Positions 23,706 to 33,082 of a stretch of 64,000 bases of DNA are shown here, piece by piece. Under the pieces are notes generated by a model that ran no database searches, was not told where the DNA came from, and saw only the letters and a program-made list of their open reading frames with translations. Location of the stretch: NCBI RefSeq assembly GCF_014805685.1, contig NC_060893.1, forward strand, positions 13,148,773 to 13,212,772, in the 5' to 3' direction. How positions within the stretch are numbered: position 1 is the first letter of the stretch; each line of letters opens with the position of its first letter. The DNA is from Silurus meridionalis (taxonomy: Eukaryota; Chordata; Actinopteri; Siluriformes; Siluridae). The translations under genes were made by a program, and so were the position numbers.

Positions 23706-24060
23706 ACTCACGTGAGGGAGGCATCCATTGTTAACGTTAAACCACAACCGGAAACTCCCAGCACTGGGCCTATAGATAGGAACCTGGGATCTTTCCAAAC
23801 ATCGGATCCACATCCACACATTTTGTGAGGGTACAGGGTGAGAGGGCAAGGCCAAACGGAAGAACCAATATTGGTAAGCTTTCGCCCTGAAAGCGAACCT
23901 CAGGAACTACCTGTGAGAAGATTTTGAAGCACGACTTGCTTGAGGGTCAGCATCTTGAACCTGAGCCTCACCGGAACTATGAAGTACCGGCTGTAGAACC
24001 TGGACTCTTGTTCTTATGGAGGGACCACCTCGATGGCCTCCTTCCTCATTAGAGTGTTTA
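23706..24060 (-). pseudogene. DIRS reverse transcriptase remnant (other side of the LINE)
   Basis: The minus strand keeps DIRS RT words in the right order: TLMRKEAIEVVPP, then FYSRYFIVP, then KMLTLKQVV, then in another frame MALPSHPVPSQNVWMWIRC, then NGCLPHVSG near the LINE junction. Two internal deletions and frameshifts separate them, and the YLDDW catalytic box is not present. Placed before the RNase H at 22440 in transcription order, it shows that one DIRS pol gene was interrupted by the plus-strand LINE. Confidence 0.65.
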
Positions 24061-24510
24061 CTTCCTAGCTTGCTTTTTTTTTTGTCGATTTGTTAAAAAT
24101 GTCTTTTTGTTCTTGCTGTGTACACGCATTAACTCGGGGTTACCAATAGGAGGTTGATTAACTCTCACTCATCACAGGTGTTCTGGAACCGACATACCCA
24201 GAGTAAGCAAGTTCAGGGTATATGTGACAGTAAATTCATCTTGCTTTCTGGAATACCCTTCCTGAACTCCAATGAGATCACTGGTTTGTTTGATGTAAGC
24301 CCAAGAGACTCCAGTGATAGCATCTGAATTATGGATTAGTATTGGCATGAAGGGATAAACTGACAAGGAAAATAAAGCAAGAAAAAGAAATTTTTGAAGA
24401 TATGTTTGACATAATACTTATATGTTTCTGTTTGCACATGATGCTAATGAATAATCTCAGAATAGCATACCAGGTTTTGTACCTGAATAATAATGTATCT
24501 GACATCAAAC
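24061..24510. other. Unique sequence between transposons
   Basis: A poly-T run near 24070 and AT-rich DNA; no gene or repeat end recognised up to the hAT target duplication. Confidence 0.5.
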
Positions 24511-24518
24511 ATGTAGAC

Positions 24519-25657
24519 CAGAGGCGATTTCTTTAAGACTGCAAGGGAAGCTCGGCTTCCCTTATAATGTCACAAAATTAATGGTCAAATATGTACTATT
24601 GTATTAACATTTTATTGACTAAAAATGCGTTAGAAAACGTTCATCTCAAAGACGAGTTCGTTCAGAATCAGTTACATATAGCAGGTCGGCTGACTCGATT
24701 TCCTTCTCATACATTCCCGCAGCGTCACAGTGCATTTCCCTATTGAAGCCCAGCGTCCATTGACTTCAATGGGGCTGCTTTGAACGGTTTTTTTCAGCGC
24801 TTCGAAACTAGACGGTCATTGGATAAACGCTGCGATTATGTCCCGCCCACGGACGCTCAGCGTCTCTGGGGTGAATGGGGAGTGGCTGGCCCGGACTCCG
24901 AGCTTCTGCGTGATGATTGGAGGGTCTGTCGAAAGACTGCATCTCCTTTTGACTGACAGCGATTCTGTACTATAAGGAATCACTGAAGCTATTCGTGCTC
25001 AGTCCCATCGCGGATTTCTCAAGTTCAGTCGAAATAAAAACTGCTGCAACCTATTTCTTTGATATTTGCTTGGCGAAATTGCTTGATTTTCATCATACAT
25101 TTCACACAATTATACACCACATTCCTTGTTTCAGTTTTACAGAGTTTAATATTTTTTTTTTAGATCGTTCATTCATTCATTCATTCCTTCATTCATGGCC
25201 ATCACTTTGATTCAGGAAGACTGAGGTCAGAACTTCAAGTCCTGTATTCAGATCAGGACTTGCAGGGTAACAGGGGAAAGCTGTGTGATTACTTGGTGTT
25301 CCTTAAAGACAATGGAGTTGGACAGTGCAATGCCTCAGCTTTACAAACTGTTCTCATTAGTGGCAACAATTGGAGCTACATCTGCAGGTGTAGAAAGGAG
25401 CTTCTCCTGTTTAAAGCGACTCAAGTCCTACACCCGAAACACAATGGGCCAAGGCCGTTTAAGCAGCCTAGCTCTGCTGGCCATTGAGAGGACACTGGTC
25501 AAGTCACTTGAAAAGACTCCTAGTTGGTACGACAGGGTCACAGACCATTTTCTTGAAAAGGAACGTAGGGCAGAATTTACTTTTAAATAAATAGACAATT
25601 TTATGATGTAGGCCGAAAATGAGCTTCCCCTCTCTGACAGACCAGTAGCCGCCACTG
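24519..25657 (+). mobile_element. Internally deleted hAT transposon with perfect 8-bp target duplication
   Basis: The ends are CAGAGGCG (24519) and CGCCACTG (ending 25657), imperfect inverted repeats. They are flanked on both sides by ATGTAGAC (24511-24518 and 25658-25665), a perfect 8-bp duplication as made by hAT transposases. The element is 1139 bp. Its left half is non-coding and moderately GC-rich. Its right half encodes the transposase C-terminal dimerisation region. A (CATT)n run at 25167-25195 marks the deletion area. It cannot move by itself, but the intact duplication suggests fairly recent insertion. Confidence 0.9.
25195..25590 (+). pseudogene. hAT transposase C-terminal (dimerisation) domain, frameshifted
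   Basis: The first frame holds residues such as GNRGKLCDYLVFLKDNG. After an apparent one-base shift near 25318 the protein continues in the next frame as LDSAMPQLYKLFSLVATIGA, then TSAGVERSFSCLKRLKSY, RNTMGQGRLSSLALLAIER and a C-terminus of KERRAEFTFK followed by a stop at 25588. The ERSFS and LALLxIE motifs are the hallmark of the hAT dimerisation domain, which assembles the transposase. The DDE catalytic core and N-terminal zinc finger are absent. The part after the shift is well preserved. Confidence 0.85.
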
Positions 25658-25665
25658 ATGTAGAC

Positions 25666-26404
25666 ATGTAAAGCCTCTTCATTGGCCTATGTATCTCTTT
25701 GCTAAGTCTAAAGGATTGTCCATGAGCACTACATTGGGATTTTGATTGGCTGATCACTGTCTTTTTCTTCCATCCTCTACAAAAAGACCAGAATCTGTTG
25801 ACTTGCTGTGAGCCAGAGTGCATCAATTCATCCACTTAAAATATTGTCCGTAGAAGAATGTTAAAAAAAGAAACGGGAGAAACAGTGACCTAATTATATT
25901 TAACATACTAAAGAGCACTAATTAAACATATTCATGTCTCCCATGGTGCAGCCCTGTTGTGTTTGGCATTGAAATGAAAGCAAGGCATCTCAATTCAGAC
26001 CTCAGGGAGTCCTAGACAGCCAACGTTTTAGTTCTTTTCCAGCTTCTGCTGCATGTAAATCTAAGTGCATTATTTTGTGGAAGGAGTAAAAAAGTCAACA
26101 TGCATGTTAGCTTTACTGAAGGTCCCGAATTTAAACCATAGAATAGAGGTTTTTTTTAATTATACATTTACCTTTCAATTAACCTTGTTTTTTCAACATC
26201 AAACAACCTATTGGAGTTTGCACCTTCAGTTTGCACAATCGTAGAAAATGTTTATTTTAGATTGAATTATTTATATAATCAATATAGTCAACTGAGTGAA
26301 AAAGTGAAGAATGAAGATTCTTCTGAGACCTATTTCTCAAAGGCAATGATGAGAATTTGGGGCAAAATATTTAATTTAATTTTTACCACTCGTTTACAAA
26401 TTAG
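25666..26404. other. Unique sequence, no gene seen
   Basis: Frames on the minus strand overlapping 25428-25835 are shadows of the hAT segment. The remaining sequence is AT-rich without recognisable features. Confidence 0.5.
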
Positions 26405-27260
26405 ATTCAATTAGATTAGATTACATTAGATTAGATTAGATTAGATCAGATTTGATCCACTTTGATTGTCATTGTTCATATTATGATTACAAAGTCAACT
26501 AAACACATTTAACATGTAAACACAAATGAAAAGGTATCAAGGCATCACTAAGTGATGAAGGTCAAGTAAGGAGACAAATAAGGTAAATTTGTGTAATGCA
26601 CAAAGTGTTAGGCTCCAGTCTCCACGTTTCAACCCTGAGCGCGTGTCTGTGGGTTCTTGGCTCGTTCTACCGATTGGATCATCCACACCGAAATCAGGAC
26701 ACTGACAAGGAGCTGGAGATCAGTTCACTTGTTTCATTGACAATCAAAGTCGTAAATACACCACAGTGGATTACACCATGCATCTTATCTTTCTATTCTC
26801 TCCCTCACTCACTCCTGCACAGACCTTTTTCCCCATGACTCGAATTGCGGGTCGCTATTCTTGCGGTATTATCTCTGACTCCCATTCAAAGCTGCAGTAC
26901 ATCCACTATGGCCTCAACCTTTACTCCCTAAAATTGTAAAATTATTGACAAACAGTGCAGTGAGCCTACGTCTAACTGAAACAATAAGTGCTATGGATGA
27001 GTTATTGAAAACCAAACAAAGAATTTAAAGTACTACACTTAATTTAAACTACATTTATTGTGCAAGTAGGAGACACAAACTGTGCAAACTGTATATATTT
27101 ATTTTAAGTTAAAAAAGAGAAAATGGCGTAGTTAAAGGACAGGTCGATTAGTGCAGTTGTAAGCAGTTCAGCAGATTGACAGCCGAGGGGAAGAAGCTGT
27201 TTCTTAGACAGTGGAGGCTTTTGGCATGCTTATGGGATAGGACAGGAGTCCTTGAAATTC
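26405..27260 (-). mobile_element. Degenerate LINE 3' end with (ATTAG)n tail
   Basis: On the minus strand, 27230-27130 can be read as HAKSLHCLRNSFFPSAVNLL followed by NCLQLH and a stop, the conserved C-terminus of fish Rex1/L2-like LINE proteins. It is followed by TTGCACAATAAATGTAG and, after a foreign-looking 0.4-kb stretch (about 26580-26990), by a 3' end with ATGACAATCAAAGTGGATC and a tail of TCTAATCTAATC type at 26405-26450. The intervening stretch is GC-richer and may be a nested insertion that I could not identify. Confidence 0.55.
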
Positions 27261-27519
27261 CTTTCTCCCCCCATAGTCAGCATTTGCAATAACAGTTATG
27301 TGGGAATTAAAATACTTGTTTAATTTTTACAGTTTGTACTGGTACACATCAATTCCAAAGACTGTACTGATACTGCTGCACATAATTAGCTCATTATACC
27401 ATTTACTAAATTATATTTGTTGTTGCTTTTTAGCCTAGTGAATTGGGCTCTGGGGTAAGTGCAGCATGGGACAGGACAATTACACTGGAGCTTTCATGTG
27501 CAAGCTAACGAACGTCTCC
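27261..27519. other. Short unique spacer
   Basis: No feature recognised. A donor-like GGGGTAAGTGCAG at about 27454 lacks an exon context. Confidence 0.45.
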
Positions 27520-27806
27520 AGGTCACACATGTAACCCTGGTTCCCTGAGGGAAGAAGACGCTGCATCAACAACGCTTTGGAAATGATTCCACATTGGTCA
27601 CGCTCAGAATCCTGTGTGCAATCTGTCTAATGGAAAGCACGGCATCACCATCGGGGTGCCATCACGACCAGGAAGCTAAAAGAAGCGCATGAGTGAAGCC
27701 GATGCTATCTTCTGTAAGAGAGAAGGAAGCGCTGCAGGGATGCCAGGAGTGTGGCATGGAGACGCAGCATTTTGTTCCCTCAGGGAACCAGAGACACATA
27801 CATAAC

Positions 27807-27960
27807 CTAAAGGTTATAAAACCTGACAAAGGTCAGCAGGGTGGACCAGCTTGCAGCGTTGCAGATGTCGTGGAGAGACACTCCAGCGGACCAAGCCTTA
27901 GAGGATGCCACACTCTGGGTCGAGTGCAGGCACTCTAGGTCACACCGCAGCCTCCAGGTC
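27807..27960 (-). pseudogene. DIRS tyrosine recombinase C-terminal fragment
   Basis: The residues LHSTQSVASSKAWSAG, then VSLHDICNAASWSTLLTF and FVRFYNL correspond to the catalytic His-x-x-Arg block and the region up to the catalytic Tyr (RFY) of DIRS recombinases. As in copy 1, Gln replaces the usual Arg of the HSTRSVA block (codon CAG). The rest of the recombinase is missing, so it is inactive. Confidence 0.7.
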
Positions 27961-28329
27961 ACGCAGAGTAAAGGCATCACTAGCGGGTCTCTGCCCAATA
28001 ATTGCCCTGCCTGGCTGTCGAACCTGCACTCTCGGTCCACCTCGATGGTTTCCATCCTCAGGCAAGTGTTTACCCCTTGTTCCATGACCAGAGCCTGCTC
28101 AGATCCCACCAGGGTGGGACACACCCCGTCAACCTGGGGTGTATGAGACCTGAACTGAATTGTATAGCATCTGTCTACAGTATGCAGGAGACACTTCTGG
28201 TAGTCTCTAACGGTATCAGTCTCTCGAGACTGACTTCTGGTATGCCCTGGTTCAGCTCTGAGAGCCTCGAAGGAGGCTGCAAGTTCTCCAGGTCTGTACC
28301 CCCCAGATGACAGGAGGTGCTGGGTTGTG

Positions 28330-28670
28330 CTTGGGGCTGCGCCTGCCAAGCAGCCCCATGAGATCAATGTGGTAGAAACTAATGGAACTCCAGCAACTGT
28401 TTTTTGGCCTCTTGAAATCGGTCAACTACAATGTTAACTGAGTCACCAAACAGGCCAGTCAGCATTAGATGGGTGTCCAGCAATACAAATCTATTCCCTT
28501 CAGGAGGATCCTATAGGGTAAGATATAAATGCCTCTTTGTGGAGGCTAGGGTGGCCATAGACTGGCCAAAGGCCATAGCGGTCTCCTTGGTGGTCCTTAG
28601 TACAGCTGTACATCCTGCTGTACAGCAGAGCTCCTGGACCTCCCAAAGCTCCAGTTTCTGAAAGAGAATT
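28330..28670 (-). pseudogene. DIRS gag-like remnant
   Basis: On the minus strand the sequence reads QKLELWEVQELCCTAGCTA, VLRTTKETAMAFGQSMATLA, STKRHLYLTL, a stop, then RFVLLDTHLMLTGLFGDSV and NIVVDRFQEAKKQLLEF. The GLFGDxVNxVVDRFQEAKKQ block is typical of the capsid-like gag protein of fish DIRS elements. One in-frame stop and the absence of the N-terminal part make it a pseudogene. It is followed by unrelated-frame DIRS sequence leading into the recombinase fragment. Confidence 0.65.
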
Positions 28671-28680
28671 TATGATATGT

Positions 28681-29285
28681 CTAAACCCCCCAAGAATGAA
28701 AGGTTCACTGTAAAAAGAAAATCACTTTTGCAGAATACATGAGTGAGTTTGTGTGAGGTATTCAATTTAAATAATCTTTTGAATACTTCAAATAGTAATG
28801 AACATTTAGGTCATTGTGAGTGAGCACAGCTAAATAATGTGGATTGGGAATGCATGGTCTGAGATACTTATTAAATCCATAAGCCTTCTCATCATTCGTC
28901 TCACAGGAACTGTGCTCAGATCATTCCCTGAACATGCTATTCATTAGAGGGTCATAATAGAGGGCAGGGAAACTGCACTGCTCTTATTTAGGAGACAGCT
29001 CTCCATAGCTGTTCTTTTCAAGTCCTTGATACTTGCCTACAGAGTAATGAATGAAACCTTTTTTTTGTTGTGATCATGATTGTATTACAGCAGCCTGGGA
29101 GTGAATCTTGCTTGATAATAACATCAGAGCATAGTGAACTCTACTCACTCATGAAATGGTGGAACAGATTGTCCTACTTCATTCATTCCTTTGCAATTTG
29201 TGTGTTCAATAATTTGTATAGTATTTTTTTTATATATATATATTTTTTATTTATTTGTATATGGTCGTATGTGGTTTTAGCCATT
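28681..29285. other. AT-rich unique sequence
   Basis: No gene or repeat terminus recognised; a short (TA)n/T-rich run lies at 29222-29256. Confidence 0.5.
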
Positions 29286-29287
29286 TG

Positions 29288-29895
29288 ACACATACAGCAT
29301 CTCACAAAAATGAGTACATCCCTCACATTTTCATTCATTTTATTATATGCTATTGAGGGGAAAAACTATAGAAATAAAAAAATATATATATTTTGGAGTA
29401 GGTAGCTTGTATAGCAGTACAGATTTACTGTCCTCTTAAAATAACCCAACATACAGTCATTATTGTCTAAATAACTGGCAACAAAGGTGAGTACACCCAG
29501 AGGTAAACATGTCAAACTTTGTTCAACGGGTCAAAAATTTAGTGTGAACAACATTGATATCTAGCACTGCTTTGATCCTCCTGGGCATGGAAATCACCAG
29601 AGCTGCAGAGGTTGATGCTGGGATCCTCTTCCTACTCCTCTATAATGACATCACAGAGCTGCTGGATGTTAGACACTTTGAGATTCTCGACCTTCCGCTT
29701 AAGGATGCCCCACAGGTGCTCAATAGGGTTCAGATCTGGAGACGTATTTGGCCACTCCATCACCTTCAGCTTCCGCATTCTTGGCGGTGTGTCTTTGGGG
29801 TTGTTTTCATTTTGGAAAACTGCCATTCGCTCAAGTTTCTGAAGGGAGGTCATCATGTTCTGTTTCAGAATGTCACATCCCCTGCTCAGCTGCTC
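29288..29895 (-). mobile_element. Tc1-like transposon (family 2), 3' part
   Basis: The end at about 29289 reads ACAGCATCTCACAAAAATGA followed by GTACATCCCTCACATTTTC, a terminal repeat known from fish Tc1-like elements with a CACAAAAGTGAGTACACCCC pattern. A second subterminal GTGAGTACACCC occurs at 29489, as in that family. Transposase sequence reads on the minus strand from 29890. The N-terminal half and the other terminal repeat are missing, so the copy is truncated. Confidence 0.7.
29550..29890 (-). pseudogene. Tc1-like transposase C-terminal remnant
   Basis: The minus-strand frame includes CDILKQNMMTSLQKLERM, then FQNENNPKDTPPRMRK, then KVMEWPNTSPDLNPIEHLWG, and KVSNIQQLCDVIIEEW. SPDLNPIEHLW is the signature around the third catalytic acidic residue (Glu) of the DD34E Tc1 transposase, and the NDNDPKHT-type block contains the second Asp; here it reads NENNPKDT, so that Asp is lost. 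Both the N-terminal DNA-binding domain and the first catalytic Asp region are absent. Confidence 0.8.
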
Positions 29896-30612
29896 AACTA
29901 ATAGTATTACGAAACATACACACAGAAGCACACACAAAAAAACAGTGTACAAATAACCCAATAAAAAAACAATATTGGATACATGAACACAGTTCTTCAA
30001 TAAGACATTCCATCACATCAACCAGCATGTCAAGAAACACAGTTAATGAAGCATCAATGTCCTTGATGACATGTGTCTGAGTCCCTGATACCACAAATAA
30101 TACAAATTTGATAATCATGCACACTTGATTGTCTGATTTATTTTTGCATATTTGCTCACAACAGGACAGCATGCTCAGTAAATCTCCTGTAAAGAAGCCA
30201 GCTTTATTTAAGGCTAAAATATGGAAATTTACTAGTGTAAACTAATCCTTTTCTTCCTTAATTGTGTCTAGATTAAATTCTTGTACAAAAATATTTAATC
30301 AAAGGCAACAATTAATCTATACTCCAATTAATAACTAAAGATGTTTCATGTGGGGCAATCATAGCAATATCCAATCAAATCCAATTAACTTTCATAGCCC
30401 TCCTGCAGAAAAATGCATTAGAACAGGATTAAGCAGCTATCTGTGCTGGACTTGATTAATGACCACACTAATTAATGCTGAAAGGGCTCATCGAAGTGAA
30501 ACCTCATGCAAGTGTGCTCGGTGATCCAGCATCAGAGTAAGAAGCAAGAAATAAAAACATCATGAGCACAGACAGCTGGTCTCACAAACAGTCTTTATAA
30601 TGCTGTACAATA
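29896..30612. other. Unique sequence with an enhancer-like block
   Basis: 29900-30180 gives only random frames. Around 30420-30550 the sequence is complex and carries several TAAT-core words (TTGATTAATGACC, CTAATTAATGC) and CATGCAAGTG, the texture of vertebrate regulatory DNA. No gene is seen. Confidence 0.4.
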
Positions 30613-30617
30613 CTTGT

Positions 30618-30665
30618 TTACAGTGTCTTGAACATGTATTCAACCCCTTGGATTTTCACAACCTA
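30618..30665. repeat. Solo Tc1-like terminal repeat fragment
   Basis: ACAGTGTCTTGAACATGTAT followed by TCAACCCCTTGGATTTTCAC resembles a fish Tc1-like terminus (CAGTGTCTTGCAAAAGTATT type). No partner end or coding part is nearby. Confidence 0.45.
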
Positions 30666-30715
30666 AGACTGAATTGGAGTTAAGCAGGATTTTAAAGGGG
30701 AAACTGTGTAGGAGG

Positions 30716-30954
30716 TTGAAGGTAACATGTGTCTTCTTCTTCTTCTTCTTTCAGCTTCTCCCATTAGGGGTCGCCACAGCGGATCATCCGTCTCCATACC
30801 ACCCTGTCCTCTACATCTGCCTCTTTTACACCAACTACCTGCATGTCTTCCCTCACCACATCCATGAACCTCCTTCTTGGCCTCCCTCTTTTCCTCCTAC
30901 CTGGTGGCTCCATCCTCAGCATTCTTCTACCAATATATTGAAGGTAACATGTGT
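30716..30954. repeat. 17-bp target duplications flanking the RTE fragment
   Basis: TTGAAGGTAACATGTGT occurs at 30716-30732 and again at 30938-30954, directly bounding the 205-bp insertion. This is a perfect duplication of the length expected for LINE target-primed reverse transcription. Confidence 0.9.
30733..30937 (-). mobile_element. Severely 5'-truncated RTE-type LINE
   Basis: The 205-bp insert starts on the plus strand with (CTT)n, which on the minus strand is an (AAG)n 3' tail. It is preceded by GGCGACCCCTAATGGG and sequence encoding the C-terminal residues GMETDDPLWRPLMGEAERR of an RTE-like protein in one of its frames. The (C)CCATTAGGGGTCGCCACAGC block is identical to the tails of the SINEs at 37657 and 41591, making this LINE family their likely mobiliser. 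Perfect flanking duplications show that both ends are real. Confidence 0.8.
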
Positions 30955-31560
30955 AAAGTTTGTCAACTGTTCAGCACAAACAAAAATAAGGCCAAGTTTT
31001 ATAAAGAGCTTTAATGCATTGCACAATAAAAAAACAATAAGTATGATTTATCAACTAATGGTATACTGAAGTAAGGTATAATAAGGTATAAGGTATAAAT
31101 TCTTACTGGCAACAATTATAGGCCAGGTATTACCTGTAATCATTATTTATGTAATTAATTAATTTCATAGCTAATTATTATTTTTGTTGTTCCTGGCCAT
31201 GTCTCATGATACACACTCTACAGAGGGTATATCATCTATGGTCAATAATATGTCAGGTGACAATCATCAAAATACTAAATAAAATGTACAAATTATTGTT
31301 AGTTTATCCAATTATTAAAACCATTATCAACCATTTAGTTTCTTTTGCTTTTATTTTGTTTTATAGTGTTGGATAGTGGGCTTTTTTATAATTACCAGTG
31401 TGCAAAATATTTGAGTGATGCTCTTTCAGATAAATGTAAATACTTTTAGGATGTTCAGGAGGACTGTATATTCTTTTTGATAAGACTGATTGACACATTG
31501 GCAATTCCAGTTTAAATCAGAAACATAATACAGGTATAAATATTTAGAGTAATAAACAAA
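30955..31560. other. AT-rich unique sequence
   Basis: No recognisable feature; includes short tandem GTATAAG units at 31075-31095. Confidence 0.5.
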
Positions 31561-31562
31561 TA

Positions 31563-32088
31563 TACACTAACTAGCCACTTTATTAAGAAACACAGTACTA
31601 TTTTGTGGTAAGAACTTCTTTTGTGCGAAATATTACAGAAGAGTAACCAAATGTGGTGTTCTGCTGGTGTATAAAATCTGTCTTAAATTTCAGAAATTGA
31701 GCTATTCAGGTTACTTTCCTACTCAGCACAGTTTTATAAAATAGTTATTTGAGTTACAGAGTTAAAGGCATTTCTACCTACAGTACTGGCTCTCTCTGGA
31801 TATTCTGTGTAAACTGTAGAGAATATTGTGTGTAAAAATCCCAGAAGAAGATTCTGCAATACCCTAACTAGTCCATCTGTCACCAACAGATGAACACCAC
31901 AGTGAAAGTCACTGAGATCCCATCTCCCCCTCATTCTGGTGTTTGATGTGAACATTAACTGAAGCGCTTGACCTGTATTTGCAGGATTTTATTTCTTGTG
32001 CTGCTTGTACTTGATTTATCTGGGTAATGAATGAGTGTGAATAAGCAGATGCACAGATGTTCCTGCTAAAGTGACTGGTGAGGGTGGC
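31563..32088 (-). mobile_element. Internally deleted Tc1-like transposon (family 3)
   Basis: The left end ACACTAACTAGCCACTTTAT and the right end AAAGTGACTGGTGAGGG are inverted relatives of the fish family with ends of the type ACTCACCGGCCACTTTATTA, and TA precedes the left end. The minus strand encodes the transposase N-terminus (31740-31931). The central and C-terminal parts are missing. The same family appears, scrambled, at 62090-62690. Confidence 0.75.
31740..31931 (-). pseudogene. Tc1-like transposase N-terminal (HTH) remnant
   Basis: The minus-strand frame contains RMRGRWDLSDFHCGVHLLVT, then DGLVRVLQNLLLGFLHTIFS, TVYTEYPE and, after a short gap, NSVTQITI. These align in order with the paired helix-turn-helix region of Tc1-like transposases (DLSDFERGxVVGAR, LLGFSxxTxSxVYxEW, VTQIT). 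This domain binds the terminal repeats. The catalytic DD34E core is deleted. Confidence 0.75.
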
Positions 32089-32532
32089 TACAGATACAGG
32101 TAGTGGCATGGAGGATACATACATGAGAACATACTGTACAGCCAGTCATGTGTAAAAAGTTTACCTTTGCAAATACATGGACGATGAACAAAAATAAATG
32201 CCTCACACAGGCATGTTTTACATTATATTTAATGGCAATTACTGTCCCCATTTTACATTTCCTTCACAGATAATTTCCATTAACACTTTGATTTACATGG
32301 TTTAACAGAACAAAGTGCTTAAAAAAGCAGGACTGTAATGTTTTATTTTATTTGTGCAATCTTGTCTGCATGATTGTTAATTTAAGTTCAAGATCCAATG
32401 AACAAATGGGTGAAATCAGAATTGGCTCACTGGCTCATTCAAGTTGATGAAAACTGTGGGATTATTTTGAAATTTTGGATAAATACTAGTACAGGTCAAT
32501 GAGTAAAACGATATTATTTTGAAATATACCTC
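32089..32532. other. AT-rich unique sequence
   Basis: No recognisable feature. Confidence 0.5.
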
Positions 32533-32595
32533 TGTATATATATATATATATATATATACAGTACAGACCAAAAGTTTATATATAAATCATATATA
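32533..32595. repeat. (TA)n microsatellite and partial copy of a MITE end
   Basis: (TA)n at 32533-32558 is followed by TACAGTACAGACCAAAAGTT (32557-32576), which is repeated at 32594-32613 as the start of the hairpin MITE. The MITE end is therefore present twice in direct orientation. Confidence 0.85.
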
Positions 32596-32993
32596 CAGTA
32601 CAGACCAAAAGTTTGGACACACCTGCTCATTCAAAGAGTTTTCTTTATTTTCATGACTATGAAAATTGTAGAGTCACATTGAAGGCATCAAAACTATGAA
32701 TTAACACATGTGGAATTATATACATAACAAAAAAGTGAACTGAAAATATGTCATATTGTGGGTTCTTCAAAGTAGGCATCAAGAGAATGCCAAGAGTGTG
32801 CAAAGCAGTAATCTAAGCAAAAGGTGGCTACTTTGAAGAACCTACAATATGACATATTTTCAGTTGTTTCACACTTTTGTTATGTATATAATTCCATATG
32901 TGTTAATTCATAGTTTTGATGCCTTCAGTGTGAATCTACAATTTTCATAGTCATGAAAATAAAGAAAACTCTTTGAATGAGAAGGTGTGTCCA

Positions 32994-32998
<5 letters not shown>
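32596..32998. mobile_element. Long-hairpin MITE (Tc1-like ends)
   Basis: The two arms, about 32612-32780 and 32826-32998, are inverted copies of each other over roughly 165 bp with only scattered differences; shared words include TTTCATGACTATGAAAATTG, GGCATCAAAACTATGAATTA and AATATGTCATATTGT. A central spacer of about 45 bp separates them. The end CAGACCAAAAGTTTGGACAC is a known fish Tc1-like terminus. The whole is a non-coding foldback element. The right end has lost its last bases into the following (TA)n run. Confidence 0.85.

Positions 32999-33082
<84 letters not shown>
32997..33082. repeat. Compound (TA)n-(GA)n microsatellite
   Basis: (TA)n to 33044 followed by (GA)n to about 33080, beginning exactly where the MITE right terminus is lost. 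Confidence 0.95.

Larger units (their letters stand above)
27520..28680 (-). mobile_element. DIRS-type retrotransposon copy 2, internally deleted
   Basis: A second, shorter minus-strand copy of the DIRS family at 20606-24060. In transcription order it keeps a gag-like region (28670-28330), a scrambled junction (28310-27970) and the last part of the tyrosine recombinase (27960-27807), then the same terminal non-coding region (27800-27520) with inverted words GGTTCCCTGAGGGA and its complement near 27774-27790. Reverse transcriptase, RNase H and most of the recombinase are gone. Its shared end with copy 1 shows a common family; it is not a tandem duplicate, because their internal deletions differ. 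Confidence 0.75.

Noticed and set aside
27841..28310. Plus-strand frames of about 100 codons in the second DIRS copy
   Set aside because: Antisense shadows of the DIRS relic.
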